Position numbers and translations under genes: made by a program. A stretch of 38,430 bases of DNA from Acetivibrio mesophilus (GTDB lineage Bacteria; Bacillota; Clostridia; Acetivibrionales; Acetivibrionaceae): contig NZ_RLII01000031.1 of assembly GCF_004102745.1 (NCBI RefSeq), positions 1 to 38,430 on the forward strand, read 5' to 3'. This document shows, in pieces, positions 20,460 to 28,173 of this stretch (within the stretch, counting starts at the first letter, position 1; each line of letters opens with the position of its first letter). Under the pieces are notes generated by a model. That model worked only from the letters and a program-made list of their open reading frames with translations, was not told the DNA's origin and did no database searches.

Positions 20460-21065
20460 ATGTGCCGTGAGGGGCTGCTGGTTGTCGTATCCGGTCCGTC
20501 TGGAGCAGGGAAGGGTACAGTTTTGAATTTGCTAAAGGATTCCGGTGACGACAGTATAAGGTTTTCAGTTTCCGCTACTACGAGAGCGCCCAGGAAAGGC
20601 GAGGTTGACGGCTTGAATTATTTTTTTAAAACCAAGGACGAATTCAAGCTAATGATCGAAAATGATGAGCTTTTTGAATGGGTAGAGTACTGTGACAACT
20701 TTTACGGGACTCCGAAAAAATATATCGAGAGCACTATAAAAGATGGCTATGACTGTTTGCTTGAGATTGAAGTGGAAGGTGCAGCAAATGTAATGAAAGC
20801 ATATCCTCAATGTGTTTCGGTTTTTATACTTCCGCCTTCGTTTGAAGAATTGCGAAGAAGGATTGAAAAAAGAGGTACTGAGGATGTTGATGTGGTAAAT
20901 AAGCGTCTTGATAGAGCAAAAAAGGAAATTGCTTATGCTTCAAATTACGATTACGTTATAGTTAATGACAGTGTTGAAGATGCAGTAGAAAGCTTGCGCA
21001 GTATAATCAATGCGGAAAAGCTGAAATTCAAACGAAACATAGGAATACTTAAACAGTTTGAATAA
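20460..21065 (+). CDS. gmk: Guanylate kinase
   Basis: A 201-residue enzyme that converts GMP and ATP to GDP and ADP. The P-loop VSGPSGAGKGT is at residues 10-20, the GMP-binding segment SVSATTRAPRKGEVDGLNYFF follows, and the lid includes RRRIEKRGTED. Normal length for the family. It lies 12 bases after remA and 34 bases before rpoZ. Confidence 0.97.
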   Translation: MCREGLLVVVSGPSGAGKGTVLNLLKDSGDDSIRFSVSATTRAPRKGEVDGLNYFFKTKDEFKLMIENDELFEWVEYCDNFYGTPKKYIESTIKDGYDCLLEIEVEGAANVMKAYPQCVSVFILPPSFEELRRRIEKRGTEDVDVVNKRLDRAKKEIAYASNYDYVIVNDSVEDAVESLRSIINAEKLKFKRNIGILKQFE

Positions 21066-21099
21066 GATTAATCGTTAAATTAAGGGAGGTTTTGCTTTT

Positions 21100-21336
21100 A
21101 TGAAGGAAAATAAAGAAAAAACCACAAGTATGATTGAACCGGGAATAAGCTCACTGCTTACCAAGGTTGACAGCAGATATACTCTGGTAGTAGCTACTGC
21201 CAAGAGAGCTAGACAGCTTACGGAAGGAGCTAATAAACTGACTGAGTGTGAGTCGGATAAGCCGGTTACAATAGCAATTAATGAGATTGATGAGCAAAAA
21301 ATAACATACATAAGAACTAAGAGCGGAATAAAGTAA
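21100..21336 (+). CDS. rpoZ: DNA-directed RNA polymerase omega subunit
   Basis: A 78-residue omega subunit. The conserved core is SSLLTKVDSRYTLVVATAKRARQLTEG, ending in the short Firmicutes tail (EKITYIRTKSG type). It helps assemble the beta' subunit. SD GGGAGG lies 11 bases upstream of the ATG. The gene sits directly after gmk, as in most Firmicutes. Confidence 0.95.
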   Translation: MKENKEKTTSMIEPGISSLLTKVDSRYTLVVATAKRARQLTEGANKLTECESDKPVTIAINEIDEQKITYIRTKSGIK

Positions 21337-21402
21337 GTGTTTTTTTAAGGAAATTAATTTATTTCTTTAAATACAGAAAACCCTAAAAAAGGTTGAGATA
21401 GC

Positions 21403-21476
21403 GATTGGGATTGGGACTTCTAAAATCTATTTTTGAGTTTTCTCAATCAAAATCAAAATCTTAATCTTATTTTTTT
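21403..21476 (+). terminator. Imperfect hairpin and T run between rpoZ and coaBC
   Basis: GATTGGGATTG (21403-21413) can pair with CAATCAAAATC (21444-21454), leaving two mismatches, and a run of seven T follows at 21470-21476. The loop is large and the T run is displaced, so this is a weak or partial terminator at best. The 182-base gap holds nothing else I recognise. Confidence 0.3.
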
Positions 21477-21518
21477 AAGTTTGTTGCAAGGTATTGTTTT
21501 AATTCGGGAGGTGGGATT

Positions 21519-22715
21519 TTGTTAAAAGGAAAAACCGTAGTAGTCGGTGTTTGCGGTGGAATAGCTGCTTATAAGTCGGTGGAGATTGTCAGCAGACTAA
21601 ATAAGCTTGGTGCCGATGTACATGTCATCATGACGGCAAATGCGGTAAAGTTTGTGGCGCCTCTCACCTTCAGATCCATATGTCACAACCCTGTAATAAC
21701 TGATATGTTTGAGGAGCCAAAGGTATGGGATATACAGCATATTTCCCTGGCACAGAAGGCCGACCTTATTGTTGTGGCACCGGCAACCGCCAATATCATA
21801 GGCAAAGTTGCAGGAGGTATTGCGGATGACATGCTTTCGACAACTATTATGGCCGCGGATTGTCCTGTTCTATTTGTACCTGCTATGAACAACAAGATGT
21901 ATGAGAATCCTATTGTTCAGGGCAACATTAATAAGCTTGCTTCGCTGGGCTATCTCTTTATGGAGCCGGAGACAGGGCTTATGGCCTGTGGTACTAGCGG
22001 GAAGGGAAGATTTCCTTCACCGGAGACAATCGTGGACTATGTGAAGGGGATTCTTAAGAGAAGCAGCGATTATGAAGGCTTGAAGATTCTTGTGACCGCG
22101 GGGCCTACAAGGGAGCCAATTGACCCTGTTAGATATATTTCGAACCATTCATCGGGAAAGATGGGATATGCAGTTGCAAAAGCTGCTTTGGATAGGGGCG
22201 CAGCTGTAAAATTGGTTACAGGGCCTGTGAATATTACTCCGCCAACAGGGGCTGAGACCATTTGTGTTACCAGTGCAGTTGATATGTACAATGAGGTGAT
22301 GAAATCCTATGAAAGCTTTGATATTTTAGTCATGGTGGCAGCTGTGGCAGATTATAGATGTGTAACGGTTTCCGAAAAGAAAATAAAAAAATCGGGAGAG
22401 AACCTCACTTTAGAATTGGTAAAGAACCCCGATATAGCAGCCGAGCTTGGAAAAGTAAAAGGTCACAGGATTATGATAGGATTTAGTGCTGAGACAGATA
22501 ATCTTCTTGATAACGCGGCTTCAAAGCTTGCTTCAAAAAATATGGATATGGTAGTAGCCAATGATGTGACTTTAGAAGGCGCAGGATTTGGTGTTGATAC
22601 AAACATTGTAAAGCTGATAAAAAGAGACGGAAGCAGGATTGATTTGCCGGTAATGAGCAAGGAGGATGTTGCTCACCGGATTTTAGATGAGGTTCTGTCA
22701 ATTAGGAATGGCTAA
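21519..22715 (+). CDS. coaBC: Bifunctional phosphopantothenoylcysteine decarboxylase / phosphopantothenate-cysteine ligase
   Basis: A 398-residue fusion for two steps of coenzyme A synthesis. The N-terminal flavoprotein half (CoaC) shows VVGVCGGIAAYKS, the active-site His region WDIQHISLAQKADLIVVAPATAN and the PAMNNKMYENP motif. The C-terminal half (CoaB) shows VTAGPTREPIDPVRYISNHSSGKMG and MVAAVADYR. It starts with TTG at 21519 behind SD GGGAGGTGGG. In Bacillus priA follows; here the next gene is glycyl-tRNA synthetase. Confidence 0.96.
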   Translation: MLKGKTVVVGVCGGIAAYKSVEIVSRLNKLGADVHVIMTANAVKFVAPLTFRSICHNPVITDMFEEPKVWDIQHISLAQKADLIVVAPATANIIGKVAGGIADDMLSTTIMAADCPVLFVPAMNNKMYENPIVQGNINKLASLGYLFMEPETGLMACGTSGKGRFPSPETIVDYVKGILKRSSDYEGLKILVTAGPTREPIDPVRYISNHSSGKMGYAVAKAALDRGAAVKLVTGPVNITPPTGAETICVTSAVDMYNEVMKSYESFDILVMVAAVADYRCVTVSEKKIKKSGENLTLELVKNPDIAAELGKVKGHRIMIGFSAETDNLLDNAASKLASKNMDMVVANDVTLEGAGFGVDTNIVKLIKRDGSRIDLPVMSKEDVAHRILDEVLSIRNG

Positions 22716-22809
22716 AAGATTTTTCTAATTATAAGCTGTTAAAGTATAAGCTACTGATATATAATTTAAAATATATAATTTCTTATAGTATTTTTAAGGA
22801 GGCATACTA

Positions 22810-24198
22810 ATGGAAGTAAAAAAGACAATGGAGAAGATTGTGGCGCTGGCTAAAAATCGAGGTTTTGTTTATGCCGGCTCTGAAATATATGGAGGTTTGG
22901 CTAATTCATGGGATTACGGGCCTCTTGGCGTAGAACTTAAAAACAATATAAAGAGAGCATGGTGGAGGAAATTTGTTCAGGAAAGCCCCTACAACGTAGG
23001 TGTTGACTGTGCGATACTGATGAATCCCCAAGTATGGGTTGCTTCGGGGCATGTAGGCGGTTTCAGTGACCCTCTTATTGACTGTAAGGATTGTAAGACA
23101 CGTCATAGGGCGGATAAAATGATAGAAGACTGGAATCTTGAAAACAATCAAGATGTTAAGGTGGATGGCTGGTCCAATGATATGCTTATGGAGTATATAA
23201 GGGAGAAGGGAGTAAGCTGCCCGCAATGCGGTTCGAAGAATTTTACCGATATCAGGAAGTTTAATCTCATGTTCAAGACCTTCCAAGGTGTAACAGAAGA
23301 TTCCAAATCTGAGATATATTTAAGACCGGAAACAGCTCAGGGTATATTTGTAAACTTCAAAAATGTTCAGAGGACAACCAGAAGAAAGATACCATTTGGT
23401 ATAGGACAGATAGGAAAGTCCTTCAGAAATGAAATAACACCCGGGAACTTTATTTTCAGAACCCGTGAGTTTGAACAGATGGAGCTGGAGTTTTTCTGCG
23501 AGCCCGGCACAGATCTTGAATGGTTTGATTATTGGAAAAATTTCTGCTTCAACTGGTTGTTGAGTCTTAATATCAAAGAGAACAACCTGAAGATGCGTGA
23601 CCATTCAAAAGAGGAGCTTTCTCACTATAGTAATGCCACCACCGATATTGAATATCTGTTCCCGTTTGGTTGGGGAGAATTGTGGGGAATTGCTGACAGG
23701 ACTGACTTTGACTTAAAACAGCACGCACAGCATTCAAAAGAGGATCTGTCCTACTTTGACCCGAATACCAATGAAAAATACGTACCGTATTGTATAGAGC
23801 CGTCTCTTGGTGCTGACAGAGTTACCTTGGTATTCCTTTGTGAAGCATATGATGAGGAAGAAGTGGCAGAAGGAGATGTAAGGGTGGTTTTGCGCTTCCA
23901 TCCTGCCATTGCTCCGGTTAAAATAGCTGTACTTCCCCTCTCCAAGAAGCTTGGGGATGATGCATATAAGGTTTATGAAATGCTTACCAAAAAATACACC
24001 TGTGAATATGACGAGACAGGAAGTATAGGAAAGAGATACAGAAGACAGGATGAGATAGGTACACCTTATTGCATAACCTTCGACTTTGATTCTTTGAATG
24101 ACCAGAGTGTTACAATAAGAGATAGGGACTCCATGCAGCAGGTAAGAATTAAAATTGATGAGCTTCTTTCTTATTTTGAAGGAAAGTTTGAATTCTAG
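22810..24198 (+). CDS. glyS: Glycyl-tRNA synthetase, dimeric alpha2 type
   Basis: A 462-residue class II synthetase of the single-chain type (not the alpha/beta GlyQ-GlyS form). Motif 2 with the class II Arg is in [37 protein letters not shown] and the C-terminal anticodon domain ([18 protein letters not shown]) are clear. Two cysteine pairs (CKDCKT and CPQCGS) form the insertion's zinc site. SD AAGGAGG precedes the ATG. The upstream gap of 94 bases is too short to hold a T-box leader and I see none. A terminator follows. Confidence 0.97.
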   Translation: MEVKKTMEKIVALAKNRGFVYAGSEIYGGLANSWDYGPLGVELKNNIKRAWWRKFVQESPYNVGVDCAILMNPQVWVASGHVGGFSDPLIDCKDCKTRHRADKMIEDWNLENNQDVKVDGWSNDMLMEYIREKGVSCPQCGSKNFTDIRKFNLMFKTFQGVTEDSKSEIYLRPETAQGIFVNFKNVQRTTRRKIPFGIGQIGKSFRNEITPGNFIFRTREFEQMELEFFCEPGTDLEWFDYWKNFCFNWLLSLNIKENNLKMRDHSKEELSHYSNATTDIEYLFPFGWGELWGIADRTDFDLKQHAQHSKEDLSYFDPNTNEKYVPYCIEPSLGADRVTLVFLCEAYDEEEVAEGDVRVVLRFHPAIAPVKIAVLPLSKKLGDDAYKVYEMLTKKYTCEYDETGSIGKRYRRQDEIGTPYCITFDFDSLNDQSVTIRDRDSMQQVRIKIDELLSYFEGKFEF

Positions 24199-24251
24199 GT
24201 TTTATTGGCGAAAGCTGCTTTGTAAAGCAAACCGATATATACTGTTAAATG

Positions 24252-24288
24252 AAGGGATATTACTGGATTGTAGGTAATATCCTTTTTT
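24252..24288 (+). terminator. Rho-independent terminator after glyS
   Basis: GGATATTAC (24255-24263) pairs with GTAATATCC (24274-24282) around a 10-base loop, followed by six T. The flanking AAG/TTT can lengthen the stem. Confidence 0.85.
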
Positions 24289-24301
24289 ATATAATTATGT
24301 T

Positions 24302-24330
24302 TTGCTTTCTGTCGAATTTAATTGTATTAT
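24302..24330 (+). promoter_or_regulatory. Candidate promoter of the AgrC-like kinase gene
   Basis: TTGCTT (24302-24307), a 17-base spacer and TATTAT (24325-24330), which overlaps a TATAAT at 24328-24333. It lies between the glyS terminator and the kinase, so the kinase probably has its own transcript. Confidence 0.45.
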
Positions 24331-24393
24331 AATATTGAAGAGAGATTAACAGCTTTGAATTATTTTTGTCAAATTTAGCCGGGGGGAATCTAT

Positions 24394-25725
24394 TTGCAAG
24401 GGATAATAAGATTTATTATTGACAATTTTGTAACGGTAATCGGTGCTGCCATTTTAACGGCATTTACTGCTCGGATCATTTTCAATATTAAGTTTGATGC
24501 AAAGTCCTTGTTTTTATATGCGGGATCATTTGTTGTTATTTCAGGAGCAATTGTTGGCTTTGCAAATTACGGCTTGGTGAAGCTTTCTCCCAATCTAGCA
24601 ATGATGTTTAGGACAATTTTTACTACTTTAACATCAATATTGTTGCTTAAGTTCTTTTTGAATCTAAGTATCCTTAAAGGAATTATTTCTGAATTTATTT
24701 ATAATTTATTTCTTGCTGTAGCAAATTATGTCGCAATTTTTACATTTAAATCTTTTGAAATCGATCTAGGTTTGATTAAAACATCATTGATTTATAAAAT
24801 TATTGCTTTTGCAATAATCAACATGGTAGTAATAATTATATTGGGCTTGATAAAATCCTTTAAGATGTTTTCATGCTTTCCGCCGGAGATTAAGACGAAA
24901 GCATACAAGAGCTACTTAATCTATATATTGCTTGTGTTTTCAATAGTAATGTTAAACTTTAATTATTATTTGGAGTTTGGTGAAGCAGCAGATGGCATAA
25001 CAATTTTGATAAGTGTGCTGATGCTTACTGTTTTTTTGATGTTTTCGATATTTTATACAAATACTCTTTTTAAGCTTGAGGAAAGTACTCAGGAGCTCGA
25101 GTATCAGAAATTTTATAATAAGTCATTGCAGTCTATAATAAGTGACTTGAGGAGATTTAAACATAATTACAACAATATTCTTGCGGTATTTGGAGGTTAT
25201 ATAAAAAATAAAAAATGGGCTCAAGTAGACGAATATTACAATGAAATATGTGCAGAAATTGCTAAAGTAAGTTTCCTTGATAATTTGACATCGTTGAATA
25301 TTAAGAGTGCTGGTGTTTTGGGGCTTATAATAGCAAAATATGAATATGCAAAGGAATTGGGTGTTGAATTCAGGATAGTTACAGATGGAGAAATTGATGA
25401 AGTAAAAATGAAAATATCAGAGTTTTGTGAGGTGCTCGGTATTCTTTTGGATAATGCTATAGAGGCTGCTAAAGACAGCAAAGAGAAAAAAGTTGAGGTA
25501 TTTATGAAAAAGGGAGATAAAGCTCTAAGCTTTATTGTATTGAACGGAATTAATGAGCAAGTTGATGTAACCATGATTTGCGAGAACGGGTACTCAACCA
25601 AAGGCGAAGGACGGGGTATTGGACTTGGTATTGTAAATAGTATAGTTTCAAAATATAAGAACGTAATGCTGAATACCTTCGCAGACGATTCACAATTTAA
25701 ACAAGAATTAATTATTAATCTTTAA
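24394..25725 (+). CDS. AgrC-like sensor histidine kinase (HPK10 / HATPase_c_5 type)
   Basis: A 443-residue membrane kinase. The N-terminal part, about 215 residues, holds six or seven hydrophobic segments, as in peptide receptors of the AgrC/ComD group. A short coiled segment leads to the phospho-acceptor motif RRFKHNYNNI (H257). The ATPase domain has the N box GILLDNAIEAAKD (N354) and the G box GEGRGIGLGIVNSI. It starts with TTG at 24394 behind a GGGGGG-rich SD sequence. It converges on the agrB/agrD-like operon and shares its terminator, so the secreted peptide is its likely signal. Unusually, I see no LytTR-type AgrA regulator in the window. Confidence 0.88.
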   Translation: MQGIIRFIIDNFVTVIGAAILTAFTARIIFNIKFDAKSLFLYAGSFVVISGAIVGFANYGLVKLSPNLAMMFRTIFTTLTSILLLKFFLNLSILKGIISEFIYNLFLAVANYVAIFTFKSFEIDLGLIKTSLIYKIIAFAIINMVVIIILGLIKSFKMFSCFPPEIKTKAYKSYLIYILLVFSIVMLNFNYYLEFGEAADGITILISVLMLTVFLMFSIFYTNTLFKLEESTQELEYQKFYNKSLQSIISDLRRFKHNYNNILAVFGGYIKNKKWAQVDEYYNEICAEIAKVSFLDNLTSLNIKSAGVLGLIIAKYEYAKELGVEFRIVTDGEIDEVKMKISEFCEVLGILLDNAIEAAKDSKEKKVEVFMKKGDKALSFIVLNGINEQVDVTMICENGYSTKGEGRGIGLGIVNSIVSKYKNVMLNTFADDSQFKQELIINL

Positions 25726-25738
25726 GATTATGTAGAAC

Positions 25739-25770
25739 AAAAAGCTCGGCAATATACACCGAGCTTTTTT
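25739..25770. terminator. Bidirectional terminator between the kinase and agrD
   Basis: AAAAAGCTCGG (25739-25749) pairs with CCGAGCTTTTT (25759-25769). The A and T runs let it end both the + strand kinase transcript and the minus-strand agr-like operon. Confidence 0.88.
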
Positions 25771-25800
25771 GCATAAGCTATGTAATCCTCAAGATTTAGG

Positions 25801-25965
25801 TTAGTCTTCTTTGATTAATGATTTGGGTATCTTTGGCTGCTCTATAGCCCATGAAGTGCAACTGTTTGCGGAAGTCTGAGCAATGAAGATTGCAATTACC
25901 GATATCCACCCCAACAATAGAGCTAATAGCTCTCTTTTGTTCGATGTTTTCACTGTTCCGAACAT
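25801..25965 (-). CDS. agrD: AgrD-like cyclic autoinducer peptide precursor
   Basis: A 54-residue frame read on the minus strand, starting MFGTVKTSNK. It has the three parts of AgrD: an amphipathic N-terminal leader (residues 1-28, including RELLALLLGWISVIAIF), a central core around C36 (ANSCTSWAI) and an acidic/basic C-terminal tail (EQPKIPKSLIKED). IPKSL matches the position of the VPKEL motif that AgrB recognises in staphylococcal AgrD. The ring would be a thiolactone from C36 to A40 or I41; which residue closes it is not certain. SD-like AAAGGGTGG precedes the ATG, and the gene begins 42 bases after agrB. Confidence 0.85.
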   Translation of the reverse strand: MFGTVKTSNKRELLALLLGWISVIAIFIAQTSANSCTSWAIEQPKIPKSLIKED

Positions 25966-26007
25966 TCGAACCACCCTTTCTTATTAATCTATATGTTAGT
26001 CAATCAC

Positions 26008-26613
26008 TTAAAGCCCATTTCCATGGCGAGCTCCCATTATTTTATATGTAAGAGGAAGAATGCCTAGGCATGCAAATAAGGTTGATAGAATAATTGTGAT
26101 GGAAACAGCATTTTCAGTTGCAAACGCAGATAGCAGATATTCAACAATAAGTACTGCATAGGCAGCAGTTTTTAATTTTTTTCTTTGCTTTTTGCTTACT
26201 AAAGGTTTGTTTTCATGGTCTGCCGGTGCATAAAGGTGTAGTATTACAGTGCAAAACGGCATAACAAGCATAATTAGAATGGCGGGGTCTATAAATGATA
26301 GTAGCAGGGATAAATAAACTGCACTAAAGGTTATGGCGCTGTTTGTAAAAAGACAGCCCCAAAAGGTTTTGGCATGGGATCCCCCTGCAAACATTCTAAG
26401 CAGGCCAAAGCAGATAATAAATATGATTGTGAGTCTGAAAACTCCCAGAAAATAAGCTGTTGATAGTATTATAGTCAGCTTTATTATATCTGTAATCCAC
26501 AGATACAGGCCGTAATTTATGATTTCTGCCTTATCATCATCTATACCTTTTACTCTATCTTTAATGGCATTGGTGGTATTGTTACATAGCTTTTGGAGTA
26601 GTGGCATAATCAT
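26008..26613 (-). CDS. agrB: AgrB-like membrane peptidase that matures the autoinducer peptide
   Basis: A 201-residue integral membrane protein with the AgrB core LRMFAGGSHAKTFWGCLFTNS. The catalytic His (H80) and Cys (C87) are seven positions apart, as in S. aureus AgrB (H77 and C84). Further membrane segments and the basic loop YAPADHENKPLVSKKQRKKLK are typical. AgrB cuts the C-terminal tail off AgrD and links the core into a thiolactone. A second ATG two codons downstream is an alternative start, better spaced from the SD sequence GAGGT. It is the middle gene of the minus-strand operon, 20 bases after the radical SAM gene and upstream of agrD. Confidence 0.93.
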   Translation of the reverse strand: MIMPLLQKLCNNTTNAIKDRVKGIDDDKAEIINYGLYLWITDIIKLTIILSTAYFLGVFRLTIIFIICFGLLRMFAGGSHAKTFWGCLFTNSAITFSAVYLSLLLSFIDPAILIMLVMPFCTVILHLYAPADHENKPLVSKKQRKKLKTAAYAVLIVEYLLSAFATENAVSITIILSTLFACLGILPLTYKIMGARHGNGL

Positions 26614-26633
26614 TTACCTCGTTTTTCAAATTT

Positions 26634-27713
26634 CTATAACCAGCAACCTGGGTCATCGGCAAAGCAGTTCCCATAATAGGCATAGGCGATAGCTCTACAT
26701 CCTCTGCAGTTTTCAAGATGTGTACAGGAGCTGCATTTAGAAAGTTTATCCGTTCTTTTTAGTTCTTTTAGAATTGATGATTCATAAAATACTTGCCGAA
26801 TACGCTGCTGGGGCAGTTTGCCAATAACAACCGGAAGACGCCTGCAGGCCATTACACTGCCATCGGATAATACACTAAGTCCTGCTTTTCCTATAAGGCA
26901 GCCTCTTTTTAGGCTATATCCCTCGGGTACCAGGGTCTGGGTTGAAGCTAAGGTTTCTTTGTCCAATACCAACCCCCATAGATTGTCCTTGTATCCGAAT
27001 TGAGTGCGGCAGCCTTTAGCCCGAAGCCTTTTATACTCATTATTTACTTCCACCAATAGTTCTTTGTATTCTAGTGGATCAATTATTTCTTCCTTCATGT
27101 CTTTAGCGGCTCCAACCGGCACAACTCTGTCAAAATCAAAACCGTCAAGACCTATTTGGGCTGCCAATCTGATAATTTCAATTAACTGATTCATATTTTT
27201 TCTGCTCAGGGTAAACATACACATTGAGCGGATGCCTGCTTTATTCAGTACTTCATAAGCTCTCAAAGTGTCATCAAAGCTTCCCGGCTTTCTGAAATAA
27301 TCATGGATTTCTTTAAGTCCGTCAAGACTTATCTGGTACATATCTACTCCATATCTTTTTAGTTGCAGAGCAGTCTCTAAATCAAGGTGATATGAGTTTC
27401 CGGCTATGCCTAAAGGATAGATGTTTTTATCGGCCGTATATTCAAGAATTTCAAAGAAGTCATTACGAAGAAGGGGATCGCCGCCTGTAAAGTAGATACT
27501 TCTATTTCCGGGACTTGCAGTATCCGAAAAATCATCGATTATTGCTTTGCAGTCTGCTAGTGTCAGCTCATTGTCCTTTTCTGATTGGTAGAAGGGAGAA
27601 TCATACATATAGCAATGCTTGCATTTCTGATCACATTTGGCCGTTATGTGCCATTGGAGAAAAAAGTTTGGTTGTCCAGTCTTAGAGTCAACAAGACAAT
27701 TGCACAAAGTCAT
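26634..27713 (-). CDS. Radical SAM/SPASM protein in an agrBD-like operon, probable peptide-modifying enzyme
   Basis: About 359 residues. The radical SAM cluster motif CDQKCKHC (C27, C31, C34) follows a short N-terminus containing FFLQWHIT. YFTGGDPLLR is the usual SAM-binding stretch. The C-terminus carries a SPASM region: GCLIGKAGLSVLSDGSVMAC, then CSSCTHLENCRGC and two more Cys, enough for auxiliary iron-sulfur clusters. Such enzymes modify ribosomal peptides or protein side chains. I see no RRE-like peptide-binding domain fused to it. The frame extends to a GTG at 27740, but ATG at 27713 follows the GGAAGGAGG run; a TTG three codons on is also possible. It is first in the operon, 20 bases before agrB. 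The substrate is not known; the adjacent AgrD is the obvious candidate. Confidence 0.88.
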   Translation of the reverse strand: MTLCNCLVDSKTGQPNFFLQWHITAKCDQKCKHCYMYDSPFYQSEKDNELTLADCKAIIDDFSDTASPGNRSIYFTGGDPLLRNDFFEILEYTADKNIYPLGIAGNSYHLDLETALQLKRYGVDMYQISLDGLKEIHDYFRKPGSFDDTLRAYEVLNKAGIRSMCMFTLSRKNMNQLIEIIRLAAQIGLDGFDFDRVVPVGAAKDMKEEIIDPLEYKELLVEVNNEYKRLRAKGCRTQFGYKDNLWGLVLDKETLASTQTLVPEGYSLKRGCLIGKAGLSVLSDGSVMACRRLPVVIGKLPQQRIRQVFYESSILKELKRTDKLSKCSSCTHLENCRGCRAIAYAYYGNCFADDPGCWL

Positions 27714-27867
27714 GCCTCCTTCCTTTCTATGGATTTCCACTTAAAAATTGATGTTCAATATCAGTCTCTGAAGGAGGAGTCTCAATAGCAGTGATAAGCG
27801 GTGTATGCTAGGCACACATTCATAAGAAGTGACAATAAAAGAAAATAACATATACTTCTATAATGTT

Positions 27868-27896
27868 ATTATATAACAATATAATGCTTTTGTAAA
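27868..27896 (-). promoter_or_regulatory. Sigma-A promoter of the radical SAM-agrB-agrD operon
   Basis: Read on the minus strand: TTTACA (27896-27891), exactly 17 bases, then a perfect TATAAT (27873-27868). Transcription would start near 27861, leaving a leader of about 150 bases before the first gene. Confidence 0.72.
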
Positions 27897-28033
27897 GATG
27901 TTCATGGACTCTTCAAAACATTGTATGAAATTATATTTTTTTGGGCAATTTATAAACATGGTTCAAATTGGCAAGCATATCTACAGAAATATTATATTTT
28001 TTAACAAAAATATAATGAAAAATATTTTTATTA

Positions 28034-28042
28034 TGTTATAAT
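28034..28042 (+). promoter_or_regulatory. Extended -10 promoter of ppdK
   Basis: TGTTATAAT (28034-28042) is an extended -10 element with a perfect hexamer. No good -35 hexamer is at the proper distance, which fits an extended -10 promoter. Confidence 0.45.
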
Positions 28043-28173
28043 TAGATGGGTTGAGGTGAATTATTCCTGACAAATCTAATTTATAACCTTCAAATGCTTA
28101 TTTGGAAAGTGTTGAAGTTTATATGCTTTCCTAACACATAAAGAAAAAGTAAATAATAATAGGAGGTTTTTTT

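Larger units (their letters stand above)
27714..28173. other. 460-base divergent intergenic region between the agr-like operon and ppdK
   Basis: It holds the minus-strand promoter at 27868-27896 with a leader of about 150 bases, and the plus-strand ppdK promoter near 28034 with a leader of about 125 bases. The minus-strand leader contains a short hairpin (GTGTG/TACAC near 27807-27823) and a 13-codon frame (MNVCLAYTAYHCY) with no SD sequence. The ppdK leader has a weak stem (CTTCAA/TTGAAG). No RNA gene or protein gene is otherwise recognisable. Confidence 0.5.

Noticed and set aside
22716-22809. Possible T-box leader before glycyl-tRNA synthetase
   Set aside because: The gap is only 94 bases and shows neither the T-box core sequence nor a terminator hairpin.
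27585-27788. A 67-codon plus-strand frame opposite the start of the radical SAM gene
   Set aside because: It mostly mirrors the coding sequence on the other strand, its start has no SD sequence, and no motif is present. An SD-like GAAGGAGGAG near its end has no gene behind it.
27801-27843. Small coding leader peptide MNVCLAYTAYHCY on the minus strand as a second peptide signal
   Set aside because: It has no SD sequence, overlaps a small hairpin and shows no AgrD features. Noted only as a possible leader element.
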